Shown here piece by piece: positions 57,346-64,000 of a DNA stretch of 64,000 bases. Every line of letters begins with the position of its first letter. The first letter of the stretch is position 1. The DNA is taken from positions 9,237 through 73,236 of the forward strand of contig JACTVT010000002.1 of the NCBI GenBank assembly GCA_014465955.1, written 5' to 3'. Under the pieces are notes generated by a model that made no database searches, was not told where the DNA came from, and worked only from the letters and a program-made list of their open reading frames with translations. Source of the stretch: Eubacterium sp. (lineage in GTDB: Bacteria > Bacillota > Clostridia > Oscillospirales > Acutalibacteraceae). A program made the position numbers and the translations under genes.

Positions 57346-57924
57346 ATGAAAAGCACTTTGGATAAGCAAACGCTGAATGCTTTGCAGAAAAATCTGAATA
57401 TGTATATGCAAAGCGACCCGCTTTTTATGCTTTTCTGCCCGAGAAAAGAAAAACGTGCCGATTTTGCAGACAAATATTTCAATTATTATCTTGAAAAATG
57501 GACTCAAAAAAACGAACTGCTTATAAGCGAAAGCAAAAAAACAGCCGTTACGCTGATTGACCCCAAGGATTTTAAATATAAATTTTCAGGCAAAAACGCA
57601 CTGCCGCTGAAATTCACGGGCAATTCGCAGAGTATTTTTGTTCACCGTGAATCGGTTGAGGCAATCGTAAATATTGTTGTGCCTGTGCAGATGAACAAAA
57701 AAATCATTACGGTTTACGGCAATCCTGCCGAAAATCTTGACGAAATTACGGCACTGATTAAAGAATGTATAAAAACTGCCGAACAGGAGGGCTTTGTGCT
57801 TGTGTACGAAACACTGTCACGAAAACTTGTGCCCGTATTTGAAAGTCTCGGCTTTGAAATCGGCTATGCAAAGCAATTTATGAATACCCAATTCTTTCAA
57901 ACAATTATGACATATAACGTGTAA
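57346..57924 (+). CDS. Hypothetical protein, possibly acetyltransferase-like
   Basis: About 192 residues from ATG 57346, which has AAGGAGAACGGC upstream; an upstream in-frame extension would translate repeat DNA and is rejected. The N-terminal part (LQKNLNMYMQSDPLFMLFCP) is followed by a soluble domain; EGFVLVYETLSRKLVPVFESLGFEIGYAKQF near the C-terminus resembles the last helix-strand of GNAT acetyltransferases, but no acetyl-CoA loop (Q/RxxGxG/A) is visible. Function unknown. Confidence 0.65.
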   Translation: MKSTLDKQTLNALQKNLNMYMQSDPLFMLFCPRKEKRADFADKYFNYYLEKWTQKNELLISESKKTAVTLIDPKDFKYKFSGKNALPLKFTGNSQSIFVHRESVEAIVNIVVPVQMNKKIITVYGNPAENLDEITALIKECIKTAEQEGFVLVYETLSRKLVPVFESLGFEIGYAKQFMNTQFFQTIMTYNV

Positions 57925-57937
57925 AATACAAAATTAA

Positions 57938-58040
57938 GGCCCCCTTGTAAAAGGGGGCTGTCACATTTATGTGACTGGGGGATTCTGTTTTCAAATCCCT
58001 CCGAGTGCTTCGCACCCACCTCCCTTTAACAAGGGAGGCT
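57938..58040. repeat. Family B palindromic composite
   Basis: CCCCCTTGTAAAAGGGGG, GTCACATTTATGTGAC inner stem, GGGGGATTCTG, then AAATCCCTCC, GTGCTTCGCAC inner stem and CTCCCTTTAACAAGGGAGG. Confidence 0.85.
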
Positions 58041-58047
58041 TTTTGTA

Positions 58048-59175
58048 TTATCCTAAAATTTCAATAACCTTATCAAGTTGATCTGACGGCACGCCGAGAT
58101 CAACAAGGCAGTTATAAGTTTTTTCGCTCAGGCTGCTGCCCTGTGCCGCCGCAACGGCCTTATAATAACCGCTGTTTTTCATTTGAGACGCTTTTCTTGT
58201 GCCGCCTATATTTGCATTATTTGAAAACATATAATCCCTGATTAAATCATCCTCGGGAACGCCGAGAAGCGCATTTACAAGAAAAGAAATCATTCCCGTT
58301 CTGTCCGTGCCGATATTGCAGTGATAAATAACAGGGTAATTATTTTCATCGGCAAGGATTGAAAATACCCTCAGCACCTGCTCTTTATTATCATAAAGCA
58401 TATCGCCGTCCCACTCCATAGGGCAGGAAAAATATGTAACAGTATCGCCGAGAGGGCTTGACGTTATACCGCCGACCTCGTTGCCCTCGGTTTTTCTTAA
58501 ATCTATTTCCGACTTAATTCCGAGTTGCCCGAGCATAACATTTTTTCCGTCTTCGGTAATTTCAATATTCACGGTATCGGCACTGCTTTCATTCAGCCTT
58601 CCGCAGCGGTAAATAAGACCCTGCTTTGTGCGTGTGCCGCTTTCCGTTTCCCAGCCGCCCAAATCACGAACATTGGCAACGCCGTCAACACTGATGTTTC
58701 TCGGTGCATCTGCGCTTGTGGTGAAATTATAAACTGCGCTGTTCGCACCGTCTGCATCAACTGTCCAGTAATATGTAGTGGCAATTTTCAGATTTGTAAG
58801 CACAAGGCTGTCGCCTGTTACCTCATAAATTGTCGGGTTAAGCATATTTTCATTTTCGCTTACGGATACAGTGCATTTTTCCGCAGGCTCATCACCGGTG
58901 TAAACCCAGTTAAGTGTAACGCTTTCGGGCTTACTGAGTTCCTTTTTGCCCGTTGCGCTTATATACATAAGGGCAAACGGCTTATTAAGATAGGAATCCT
59001 GCTTTTTTGTGTGCAGAGTGACTGTGCCGCCGTTTTCGGGATAAACCTGACTTAATACGGCGTCGGATGAAAATGCCTGCTGAAGTTCGGTTGTCTGTTG
59101 TACTGAGCAGCCTGCAAGCAATGATAAAATCATCACCAGAACAAGTGCGAGCGATAATGTTTTTTTAGTTTTCAT
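58048..59175 (-). CDS. Tyrosine-protein phosphatase lipoprotein
   Basis: A 375-residue lipoprotein: signal peptide with lipobox LLAGC (Cys 23). An N-terminal beta domain (about 50-160, Fn3-like, ATTYYWTVDADGANSAVYNF) precedes a PF13350 phosphatase domain: VANVRDLGGWETESGTRTKQGLIYRCGRLN and the P-loop HCNIGTDRTG with catalytic Cys and Arg. It would dephosphorylate phosphotyrosine or phosphoinositide-like substrates outside the cell membrane. Such secreted phosphatases are often of the LipA/SapM or AlpP type. Monocistronic, flanked by family B repeats. Confidence 0.9.
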   Translation of the reverse strand: MKTKKTLSLALVLVMILSLLAGCSVQQTTELQQAFSSDAVLSQVYPENGGTVTLHTKKQDSYLNKPFALMYISATGKKELSKPESVTLNWVYTGDEPAEKCTVSVSENENMLNPTIYEVTGDSLVLTNLKIATTYYWTVDADGANSAVYNFTTSADAPRNISVDGVANVRDLGGWETESGTRTKQGLIYRCGRLNESSADTVNIEITEDGKNVMLGQLGIKSEIDLRKTEGNEVGGITSSPLGDTVTYFSCPMEWDGDMLYDNKEQVLRVFSILADENNYPVIYHCNIGTDRTGMISFLVNALLGVPEDDLIRDYMFSNNANIGGTRKASQMKNSGYYKAVAAAQGSSLSEKTYNCLVDLGVPSDQLDKVIEILG

Positions 59176-59209
59176 AAATTTTTACTCCGTATATTTTTAC
59201 ACATTCTTC

Positions 59210-59370
59210 AGTCCCCCTTGTCAAAGGGGGAACGGCACGAATGTGCCAAGGGGGGGATTAAAAACAAAATCCCTCCACCATCTTCGATAGTCCCCCTGCT
59301 ACGCTACCCTTTTGTCAACTACGTTGACATTTCCCCTGACAGGGGAATCTTTCTTTAACAAGGGAGGCTT
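59210..59370. repeat. Family B composite with second insertion
   Basis: CCCCCTTGTCAAAGGGGG, GGCACGAATGTGCC inner stem, GGGGGGATT, then AAATCCCTCC, a decayed ACCATCTTCGATAGT stem, CCCCCTGCTACGCTACCC, a GTCAACTACGTTGAC hairpin, CCCCTGACAGGGG and AACAAGGGAGG. The 61276-61457 copy has the same order. Confidence 0.85.
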
Positions 59371-59382
59371 GACATATTCATT

Positions 59383-61200
59383 TTACTCTACAGTAACGGA
59401 TTTTGCAAGGTTTCTCGGCTTATCAATCGGAAGATTTTTTTCATCTGCCACATAATAGGCAAGCAACTGAAGCGGAATTACCTCAATAAACGGCGTTAAA
59501 AACGGAATTGAATCAGGGTAAGTAATAACCGTTTCAAAATGCTGCAAATCATCTTTAAGGCTTTCGGGAGCAAAAACGATAACCTTTGCTCCGCGTGCAA
59601 TAACCTCAACAAGATTTGAAACTGTTTTCGGCAGCAGATCGGCACTGCTGATAAGCCCGAAGCAGACAGTGCCCTTTTCAATAAGGCTGATTGTGCCGTG
59701 CTTGAGTTCACTGGCAGGGTAACCCACGCAATCAATATAACTAATCTCTTTCAGTTTCAGTGCACCCTCAAGCGAAACGCCGAAATCGGCATTCCTGCCG
59801 AGGAAAAAGCATTTATCTATATCTTGAATCTGTTTTGCAAGCGCTTTTAATTCATTCTGCTTTGCAAGCACCTTTTCAATCTTTTTAGGCAGAAGTGCGC
59901 TCATATTAACAGCAATTTCGCTGAACACTTCCGTGCACGCACCCCTTGCCCGTGCAATATAAAGGCAAAGCATATTCAGCATGGCAAGTTGACAGGAAAA
60001 TGCCTTTGTGGTAGCAACTGCAATCTCTGCACCTGCCCTCGTTAAAATATTATAATGGCTCATTTTTGCAATGGAACTTTCGGGAACATTAACAATACTT
60101 ATTGTTTTTGCACCCATTTCACGAGCCTGTTTCAGGGCGGCAAGACTGTCTGCCGTTTCACCGCTCTGGCTGATAATAATTACAAGGCAGTTTTCGTCAA
60201 TAACGGGGTCTGCATATCTGAATTCACCTGCATAATCGGCGAAGGTCGGAATTTTTGCAATTTTCTCAAAACTGTATTTTGCAATCAGACCGACGTGATA
60301 CGCAGAGCCGCAGCCGACAATATAAATTCTGTTCAGATTTTTGAAATCCTCATCGGTAAACGGCATACCGTCAAAAATCACATCACCGTCTTTTGTTACA
60401 CTGCTGATTGTATTTCGTACAACTTCAGGCTCTTCAAAGATTTCTTTAAGCATAAAGTGCGGAAAATCGCCCTTGCCCGCCGTTGTTTTGCTGAGTTCAA
60501 TTTCCTTGACTTCCTTATCAATCGGGGTAAAATTACCGTCATAAACAGTAATTTCATCAGCCGTAATTTTTGCAGTTTCAAAATCATCAAGGTAAATCGC
60601 TTTTTTAGTGTAATGAAGAAGCGGATTGATGTCTGACGCAATAAAGTTTTCGCCGTCGCCCGTGCCGATAATAAGCGGAGAGCCTTTTTTGGTGCAGTAA
60701 AGCGTGTTTTCATCATCTGTACACACAATGCCGAGTGCATAAGAGCCGTCAAGCAGTTTCACTGTTTTTCTGATTGCGTCAAGCACGTCACCGTTGTAAT
60801 TGAGTTCGAGCAGTTTCGGCACAACCTCGGTATCAGTTTCGCTTTCAAAATGAATTCCGCTCATAGCAAGGCTTTCACGGATTTCCTTGTAATTTTCAAT
60901 AATTCCGTTGTGAACGACTGCAAAATGCTTTGAACAGTGCGGATGAGCATTAATCTCATTCGCCTTGCCGTGGGTTGCCCAGCGTGTGTGGCCTATGCCG
61001 AGACTGCCTGAAAAGTTTTCACTTTCCATTTTCAGTTCAAGATTTTTAATCTCGCCCTTAGCCTTGATTACATTGAGTTTCTTCTGATTCAAAACGGCAA
61101 TTCCACCGCTGTCGTAGCCTCTGTATTCAAGGTCTTTAAGACCTTTTATAAGCACGCCCGTGGCTTCACTTTTGCCTATATAACCTATAATTCCGCACAT
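59383..61200 (-). CDS. glmS: Glutamine--fructose-6-phosphate aminotransferase
   Basis: A 605-residue GlmS. MCGIIGYIG puts the catalytic Cys at position 2; GHTRWATHGKANEINAHPH follows in the glutaminase domain; the isomerase half has two SIS domains (GCGSAYHVG, SQSGETADSLAAL) and ends DKPRNLAKSVTVE. It makes glucosamine-6-P for peptidoglycan. The leader of about 40 nt is too short for a glmS ribozyme. The promoter at 61248-61276 is strong. Confidence 0.97.
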   Translation of the reverse strand: MCGIIGYIGKSEATGVLIKGLKDLEYRGYDSGGIAVLNQKKLNVIKAKGEIKNLELKMESENFSGSLGIGHTRWATHGKANEINAHPHCSKHFAVVHNGIIENYKEIRESLAMSGIHFESETDTEVVPKLLELNYNGDVLDAIRKTVKLLDGSYALGIVCTDDENTLYCTKKGSPLIIGTGDGENFIASDINPLLHYTKKAIYLDDFETAKITADEITVYDGNFTPIDKEVKEIELSKTTAGKGDFPHFMLKEIFEEPEVVRNTISSVTKDGDVIFDGMPFTDEDFKNLNRIYIVGCGSAYHVGLIAKYSFEKIAKIPTFADYAGEFRYADPVIDENCLVIIISQSGETADSLAALKQAREMGAKTISIVNVPESSIAKMSHYNILTRAGAEIAVATTKAFSCQLAMLNMLCLYIARARGACTEVFSEIAVNMSALLPKKIEKVLAKQNELKALAKQIQDIDKCFFLGRNADFGVSLEGALKLKEISYIDCVGYPASELKHGTISLIEKGTVCFGLISSADLLPKTVSNLVEVIARGAKVIVFAPESLKDDLQHFETVITYPDSIPFLTPFIEVIPLQLLAYYVADEKNLPIDKPRNLAKSVTVE

Positions 61201-61247
61201 AAACTATACCTCATTTTTCTGATTTTTGTATGGATACTTCCTATTTT

Positions 61248-61276
61248 AGTATAACATATAGCGTTGTGAATGTAAA
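61248..61276 (-). promoter_or_regulatory. SigA promoter of glmS
   Basis: Minus strand TTTACA (61276-61271), 17-bp spacer, TATACT (61253-61248); leader about 40 nt. Confidence 0.8.
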
Positions 61277-61457
61277 GGGGGATAAAATTTTTAAATCCTT
61301 CCACCACCTTCGGTGGTCCCCCTGCTACGCTACCCTTTTGTCAACTACGTTGACATTTCCCCTGACAGGGGAATCTTTCTTTAAACAAGGGAGGCATTAC
61401 TTGAAGAAAAGTCCCCCTTGTTAAAGGGGGATGTCTGTGAAACAGACAGGGGGATTC
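61276..61457. repeat. Family B composite upstream of glmS
   Basis: Two half-units: CCACCTTCGGTGG stem, GTCAACTACGTTGAC, CCCCTGACAGGGG, AACAAGGGAGG; then CCCCCTTGTTAAAGGGGG with inner GTCTGTGAAACAGAC and AGGGGGATTCC. It overlaps the -35 end of the glmS promoter region and ends close to the spoIIE stop. Confidence 0.85.
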
Positions 61458-61462
61458 CGACA

Positions 61463-63580
61463 TCATACCCTATTCAGCCTTGCCGCAATAACGCTCATAT
61501 CATCTTCACGCCCCGCTTCGGCAAGTTTTTTTGCCTCGGCAAGAACAGTATCGGCAATTTCCTGCACGGGTGCATCTTCCATACCCGTAAGCAGTGCGCC
61601 GAGCCAGTTTGTTTCATTTTCGGCAATACCGTCGCTTGTCATCACAATCAGATCCCCGTCGGAAAGCACCGCCGTGCGCTTTGCGAACTCAATACCGCGC
61701 AGAATACCCGCAGGCATTGATGTAAGTTCGCACCGTGTTACACTGCCGTTTTTAACTATATATGACGCAGGTGCACCCGCCTTGTAAAAATCTGTTTTTC
61801 CCGTGAACAAATCAACGCAGGCACAGTCAAGTGTGGCAAGGCTTTCTTCGTTTGATTTCACAAGCAATGCCGAGTTCACAACCTTAAGCGAGGAATCAAA
61901 ACCGAACCCTGCAGACAGCAGTTTTGAAAGCAGACCTGCTCCCATTGCACCGTCAAGCGCCGCTCTGCTGCCCTTGCCCATACCGTCACTTATAATAAGT
62001 ATGCTTCTGCCCCTGCCGTCATTAATCGTTTTAATCGTATCGCCGCACAATCTGCCCTCGGCGCTATGCTGAGCAAAGCCGATCTCAAAAGTAAAATTCG
62101 GCTTTTCAGTGAAAGAAATCATCGAATCTTCTTTAAAATGCGTGATCCTGCCCTTTTCAAAATACCTGCTGCACGCCTTAGAAATTTCACTTTGCAGTTT
62201 CGGATTTGAAAGTTCGGGTTCACGTTCTCTTGTTAAAATCTCTATCTTCATTCTGCCGTATTTATCAAGAACAACTGAAATATTCTGCGGATAAATTTCA
62301 TACTCACCGAGCAGACGCCTGATTTTGCCTGCCGAAATATTATCGAACTGCTCCGCCTCATCAAACTCCTTTGCAAGGTCGGAAAGCATATCGGCAATGG
62401 AGAAAAACTGGTCAGACGCCACCATTCTGATTTCATTTGTTTTTTCATTAGCGGTTTCACGCGCAATATATTCCTCGTCAGTCAGGATTTCCCTGTACTG
62501 CAAACTGTTTTTTTCGTTGATAAGATTTATTTTTTCACGTACTTCATTAACACTTTCGCTTATATAATTCATAGCACCCGATGCAAAACGCAGCCTTACA
62601 ACAAGACTCTGGCGCAGTGAACCCTCGGGCGTAATATCTGCCCCGTCGTGGAAAAACGCCTCAATTTTTGCAGTAAGCACAGGCGGAAGAAGTGAAAACA
62701 AAGCCGCACCGATTAATGCTTCAATAAAAACGCTGCCTGCTGCTTCTGCTCCCGATGCAACCGAAAAAAGCGCGGTTGAAAGAGCAAACGCAATGGCGGC
62801 GGCAAAACTGCCGAACGGCACAAAAAGCACGGCGAGCATTGCCGAAAAGCCATAAGCACCCGTGATGAAAATACTGTCTGTTCCCGAAATGCCGAATGCA
62901 AAACCGAACGCAAGCGCAAGAATAAGCCCGAGTTTTGATGAACCGAAACGGCAGAACAGAAGAATTGCAAACACGGCAATAATTCTTACGGGCGATATGC
63001 CGTAAATCGTAAGACGTGACAGGCTCATAAGTATAACAGATGCAGAAATAATAATGCACGTTAAATCGGAAACAGGCAGAGCCTTGAGCCGAAAACGGTT
63101 AAAGCCTGCGTTCAGACTTCTGAAAAAGAAAAATGCACCGCCTGCGCCGAGCACACTCTCGCCCAACATTAAAGCATATTCAGCAAAAACAGCGCCGTTT
63201 TTAACACACACAATAACGCCCGTTGCCGTGAGTGACACAAACGAAATCACCATTGGCATAACGGGCGTATTTTTACCCTCGGCAAGAATCATGGCAAGCG
63301 TGCCGAGCGTGCAGATAAGCATAGCCGTGCCGTATCTTGCAAAATCGGCAGAGCAGAAAACGAGGTAGCCGAGCGTGCCGCCAAGCGCAGAATATAAAAA
63401 TTCCTTTTTCTTTGATACGGCAGTAAGCGACACGGCAAACGGGCAGGCACTGCCGAATGCCTTGCTTGACGAAAGCACAAACCCGGCAATAAAAAATAAT
63501 GCCGACCTGATAAAATTTGCAACACTTTTATCTTTTAAATTTCTTTTGATTTTTTCCTTTTTCGCCGTTATCGTTTTCAT
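61463..63580 (-). CDS. spoIIE: Stage II sporulation protein E (PP2C phosphatase)
   Basis: About 705 residues from ATG 63580 (TTGGAAGTG upstream; the frame extends to 63676 but crosses the promoter). A basic N-terminal tail, roughly ten membrane helices in residues 25-300, a linker region, and a C-terminal PPM/PP2C domain from about 500: ILIISDGMGKGSRAALDGAMGAGLL and LSDGDLIVMTSDGIAENET with the metal-binding Asp residues. It dephosphorylates SpoIIAA to activate sigma F in the forespore. Presence indicates a sporulation-capable lineage. Slightly shorter than in B. subtilis. Confidence 0.93.
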   Translation of the reverse strand: MKTITAKKEKIKRNLKDKSVANFIRSALFFIAGFVLSSSKAFGSACPFAVSLTAVSKKKEFLYSALGGTLGYLVFCSADFARYGTAMLICTLGTLAMILAEGKNTPVMPMVISFVSLTATGVIVCVKNGAVFAEYALMLGESVLGAGGAFFFFRSLNAGFNRFRLKALPVSDLTCIIISASVILMSLSRLTIYGISPVRIIAVFAILLFCRFGSSKLGLILALAFGFAFGISGTDSIFITGAYGFSAMLAVLFVPFGSFAAAIAFALSTALFSVASGAEAAGSVFIEALIGAALFSLLPPVLTAKIEAFFHDGADITPEGSLRQSLVVRLRFASGAMNYISESVNEVREKINLINEKNSLQYREILTDEEYIARETANEKTNEIRMVASDQFFSIADMLSDLAKEFDEAEQFDNISAGKIRRLLGEYEIYPQNISVVLDKYGRMKIEILTREREPELSNPKLQSEISKACSRYFEKGRITHFKEDSMISFTEKPNFTFEIGFAQHSAEGRLCGDTIKTINDGRGRSILIISDGMGKGSRAALDGAMGAGLLSKLLSAGFGFDSSLKVVNSALLVKSNEESLATLDCACVDLFTGKTDFYKAGAPASYIVKNGSVTRCELTSMPAGILRGIEFAKRTAVLSDGDLIVMTSDGIAENETNWLGALLTGMEDAPVQEIADTVLAEAKKLAEAGREDDMSVIAARLNRV

Positions 63581-63610
63581 TTTTACACTTCCAAATAGTT
63601 TTTCAAATTC

Positions 63611-63643
63611 ATTATACAGAAGTGCATATGAAAAAAATGTCAA
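63611..63643 (-). promoter_or_regulatory. spoIIE promoter with 21-bp spacer and 0A-like box
   Basis: Minus strand TTGACA (63643-63638) and TATAAT (63616-63611) separated by exactly 21 bp. The opposite strand reads TGTCAAA over the -35, six of seven matches to the 0A box TGTCGAA. Known Spo0A-activated SigA promoters (spoIIE, spoIIG in B. subtilis) have the same long spacer and an 0A box over the -35. Confidence 0.75.
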
Positions 63644-63699
63644 AACAAAAAAGGGCACAAGCATACTCTTTTTCAAAACATTATTTTAATAAATAAATC

Positions 63700-63728
63700 G
63701 TAGGGCGGGTGCCCTCACCCCGCCCTAC
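63700..63728. repeat. Family A hairpin
   Basis: GTAGGGCGGGTGCCCTCACCCCGCCCTAC: arms GTAGGGCGGG/CCCGCCCTAC with both GTAGGG and CCCTAC ends present, so possibly the complete unit. Confidence 0.8.
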
Positions 63729-63791
63729 GAAAAGGTAATGTTTTCAATAACATATCGTCTTTTTCTTTCTATTTCTCAGAACAATCATACA

Positions 63792-63998
63792 TTATTTAAT
63801 ACTTTTTAAACAAATAAATTTTATAATCAACGATGTAATAAAAGCATATAATATGGCTATTAAATAAAATAAAACAGAAAGAAACAATCCTATTGTTGAT
63901 TGATCTGCTTGCTGAATAATTTTACTTAATGATAGAACAACAGGCAAAATTAAAGCAGCAATTGCAGGAGTTTTACCTACTGTATTATTAGTTTTTGT
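63792..63998 (-). CDS. Partial membrane protein, 5' end outside the window
   Basis: A minus-strand frame open from the right edge of the window to a TAA at 63792-63794, about 68 residues. It has two hydrophobic segments (AIAALILPVVLSLS and GLFLSVLFYLIAILYAFITSLIIKFI) joined by KIIQQADQST, and a short basic tail. Codon use is AT-rich (ATT, TTA, AAA), unlike spoIIE. Not recognised; no neighbours visible beyond it. Confidence 0.6.
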   Translation of the reverse strand, partial: TKTNNTVGKTPAIAALILPVVLSLSKIIQQADQSTIGLFLSVLFYLIAILYAFITSLIIKFICLKSIK

Positions 63999-64000
63999 GT

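Noticed and set aside
61201..61247. glmS ribozyme
   Set aside because: The predicted leader is only about 40 nt and the upstream DNA is a repeat; no ribozyme core motif seen.
1..64000. CRISPR array or prophage
   Set aside because: Recurring units are palindromic and scattered between genes, not regularly spaced with unique spacers; no cas, capsid, terminase or integrase genes.

Overview
The window looks like chromosomal DNA of a gut-type, endospore-lineage Clostridia (Firmicutes), most like the Oscillospirales/Ruminococcaceae. Reasons: the rimP-nusA-ylxR-ylxQ-infB-rbfA-nrnA-truB-ribF order, a spoIIE gene, split transketolase, class B sortase with an SPxTG substrate, a tripartite ABC_sub_bind importer, consensus TTGACA/TATAAT promoters and AGGAGG ribosome binding sites. 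The family placement is inferred from gene content; no rRNA is present.

Layout. 1-3390: an accessory edge with a truncated unknown gene, a small XRE regulator, a PIN-nuclease/zinc-ribbon protein, then 1.1 kb of stacked repeats (a 217-bp tandem duplication with tRNA 3'-end remnants, a three-hairpin repeat and a MITE). 3393-11992 (minus): ten-gene translation/RNA operon from one strong promoter. 12032-24582 (minus): two secreted proteins (one a papain-like protease with wall-binding repeats), GH13 glucosidase, tripartite importer, GtrA-like protein, metallophosphoesterase and a large glycosidase-like protein. 24682-26993 (plus): Wzz-like adaptor, BY-kinase and CpsB phosphatase, a complete polysaccharide phospho-control cassette. 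27200-33859: YdcF-like protein, pyridoxamine kinase with ECF S-component, CAP/SLH protein, PI-PLC-like protein and a CehA/McbA metallohydrolase split into two coupled ORFs. 33884-42268: second MITE copy, split transketolase, MgtE, cadherin-like and DUF4015-like proteins, Rpe, ClC. 42525-46108: candidate small RNA, NfeD-stomatin pair, two unknown membrane proteins. 46332-49187: LCP protein, sortase B and an SPETG surface protein. 49252-50110: two-component system fused by deletion. 50306-54708: heterodimeric ABC exporter with MarR regulator and operator. 54755-64000: rsmA, MATE, unknown protein, tyrosine phosphatase lipoprotein, glmS, spoIIE and a truncated membrane gene.

The most striking non-coding feature is the density of short palindromic repeats in nearly every intergenic gap, even inside the rimP-infB operon. 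At least three families recur (A: single hairpins starting or ending GTAGGG/CCCTAC; B: CCCCCTTGTTAAAGGGGG composites; C: triple hairpins). Arm sequences differ between copies while pairing is kept, so structure rather than sequence seems conserved. Two inverted MITE copies about 31 kb apart contain a family A hairpin and a second hairpin whose stem is fully replaced yet perfectly paired.

Other points of interest: a spoIIE promoter with the 21-bp spacer known from Spo0A-activated promoters, a 14-bp-stem terminator and perfect promoter framing a ~125-nt RNA ahead of nfeD, and a PIN/zinc-ribbon protein of unknown role. No complete tRNA, rRNA, CRISPR array, prophage or intact insertion sequence was seen.
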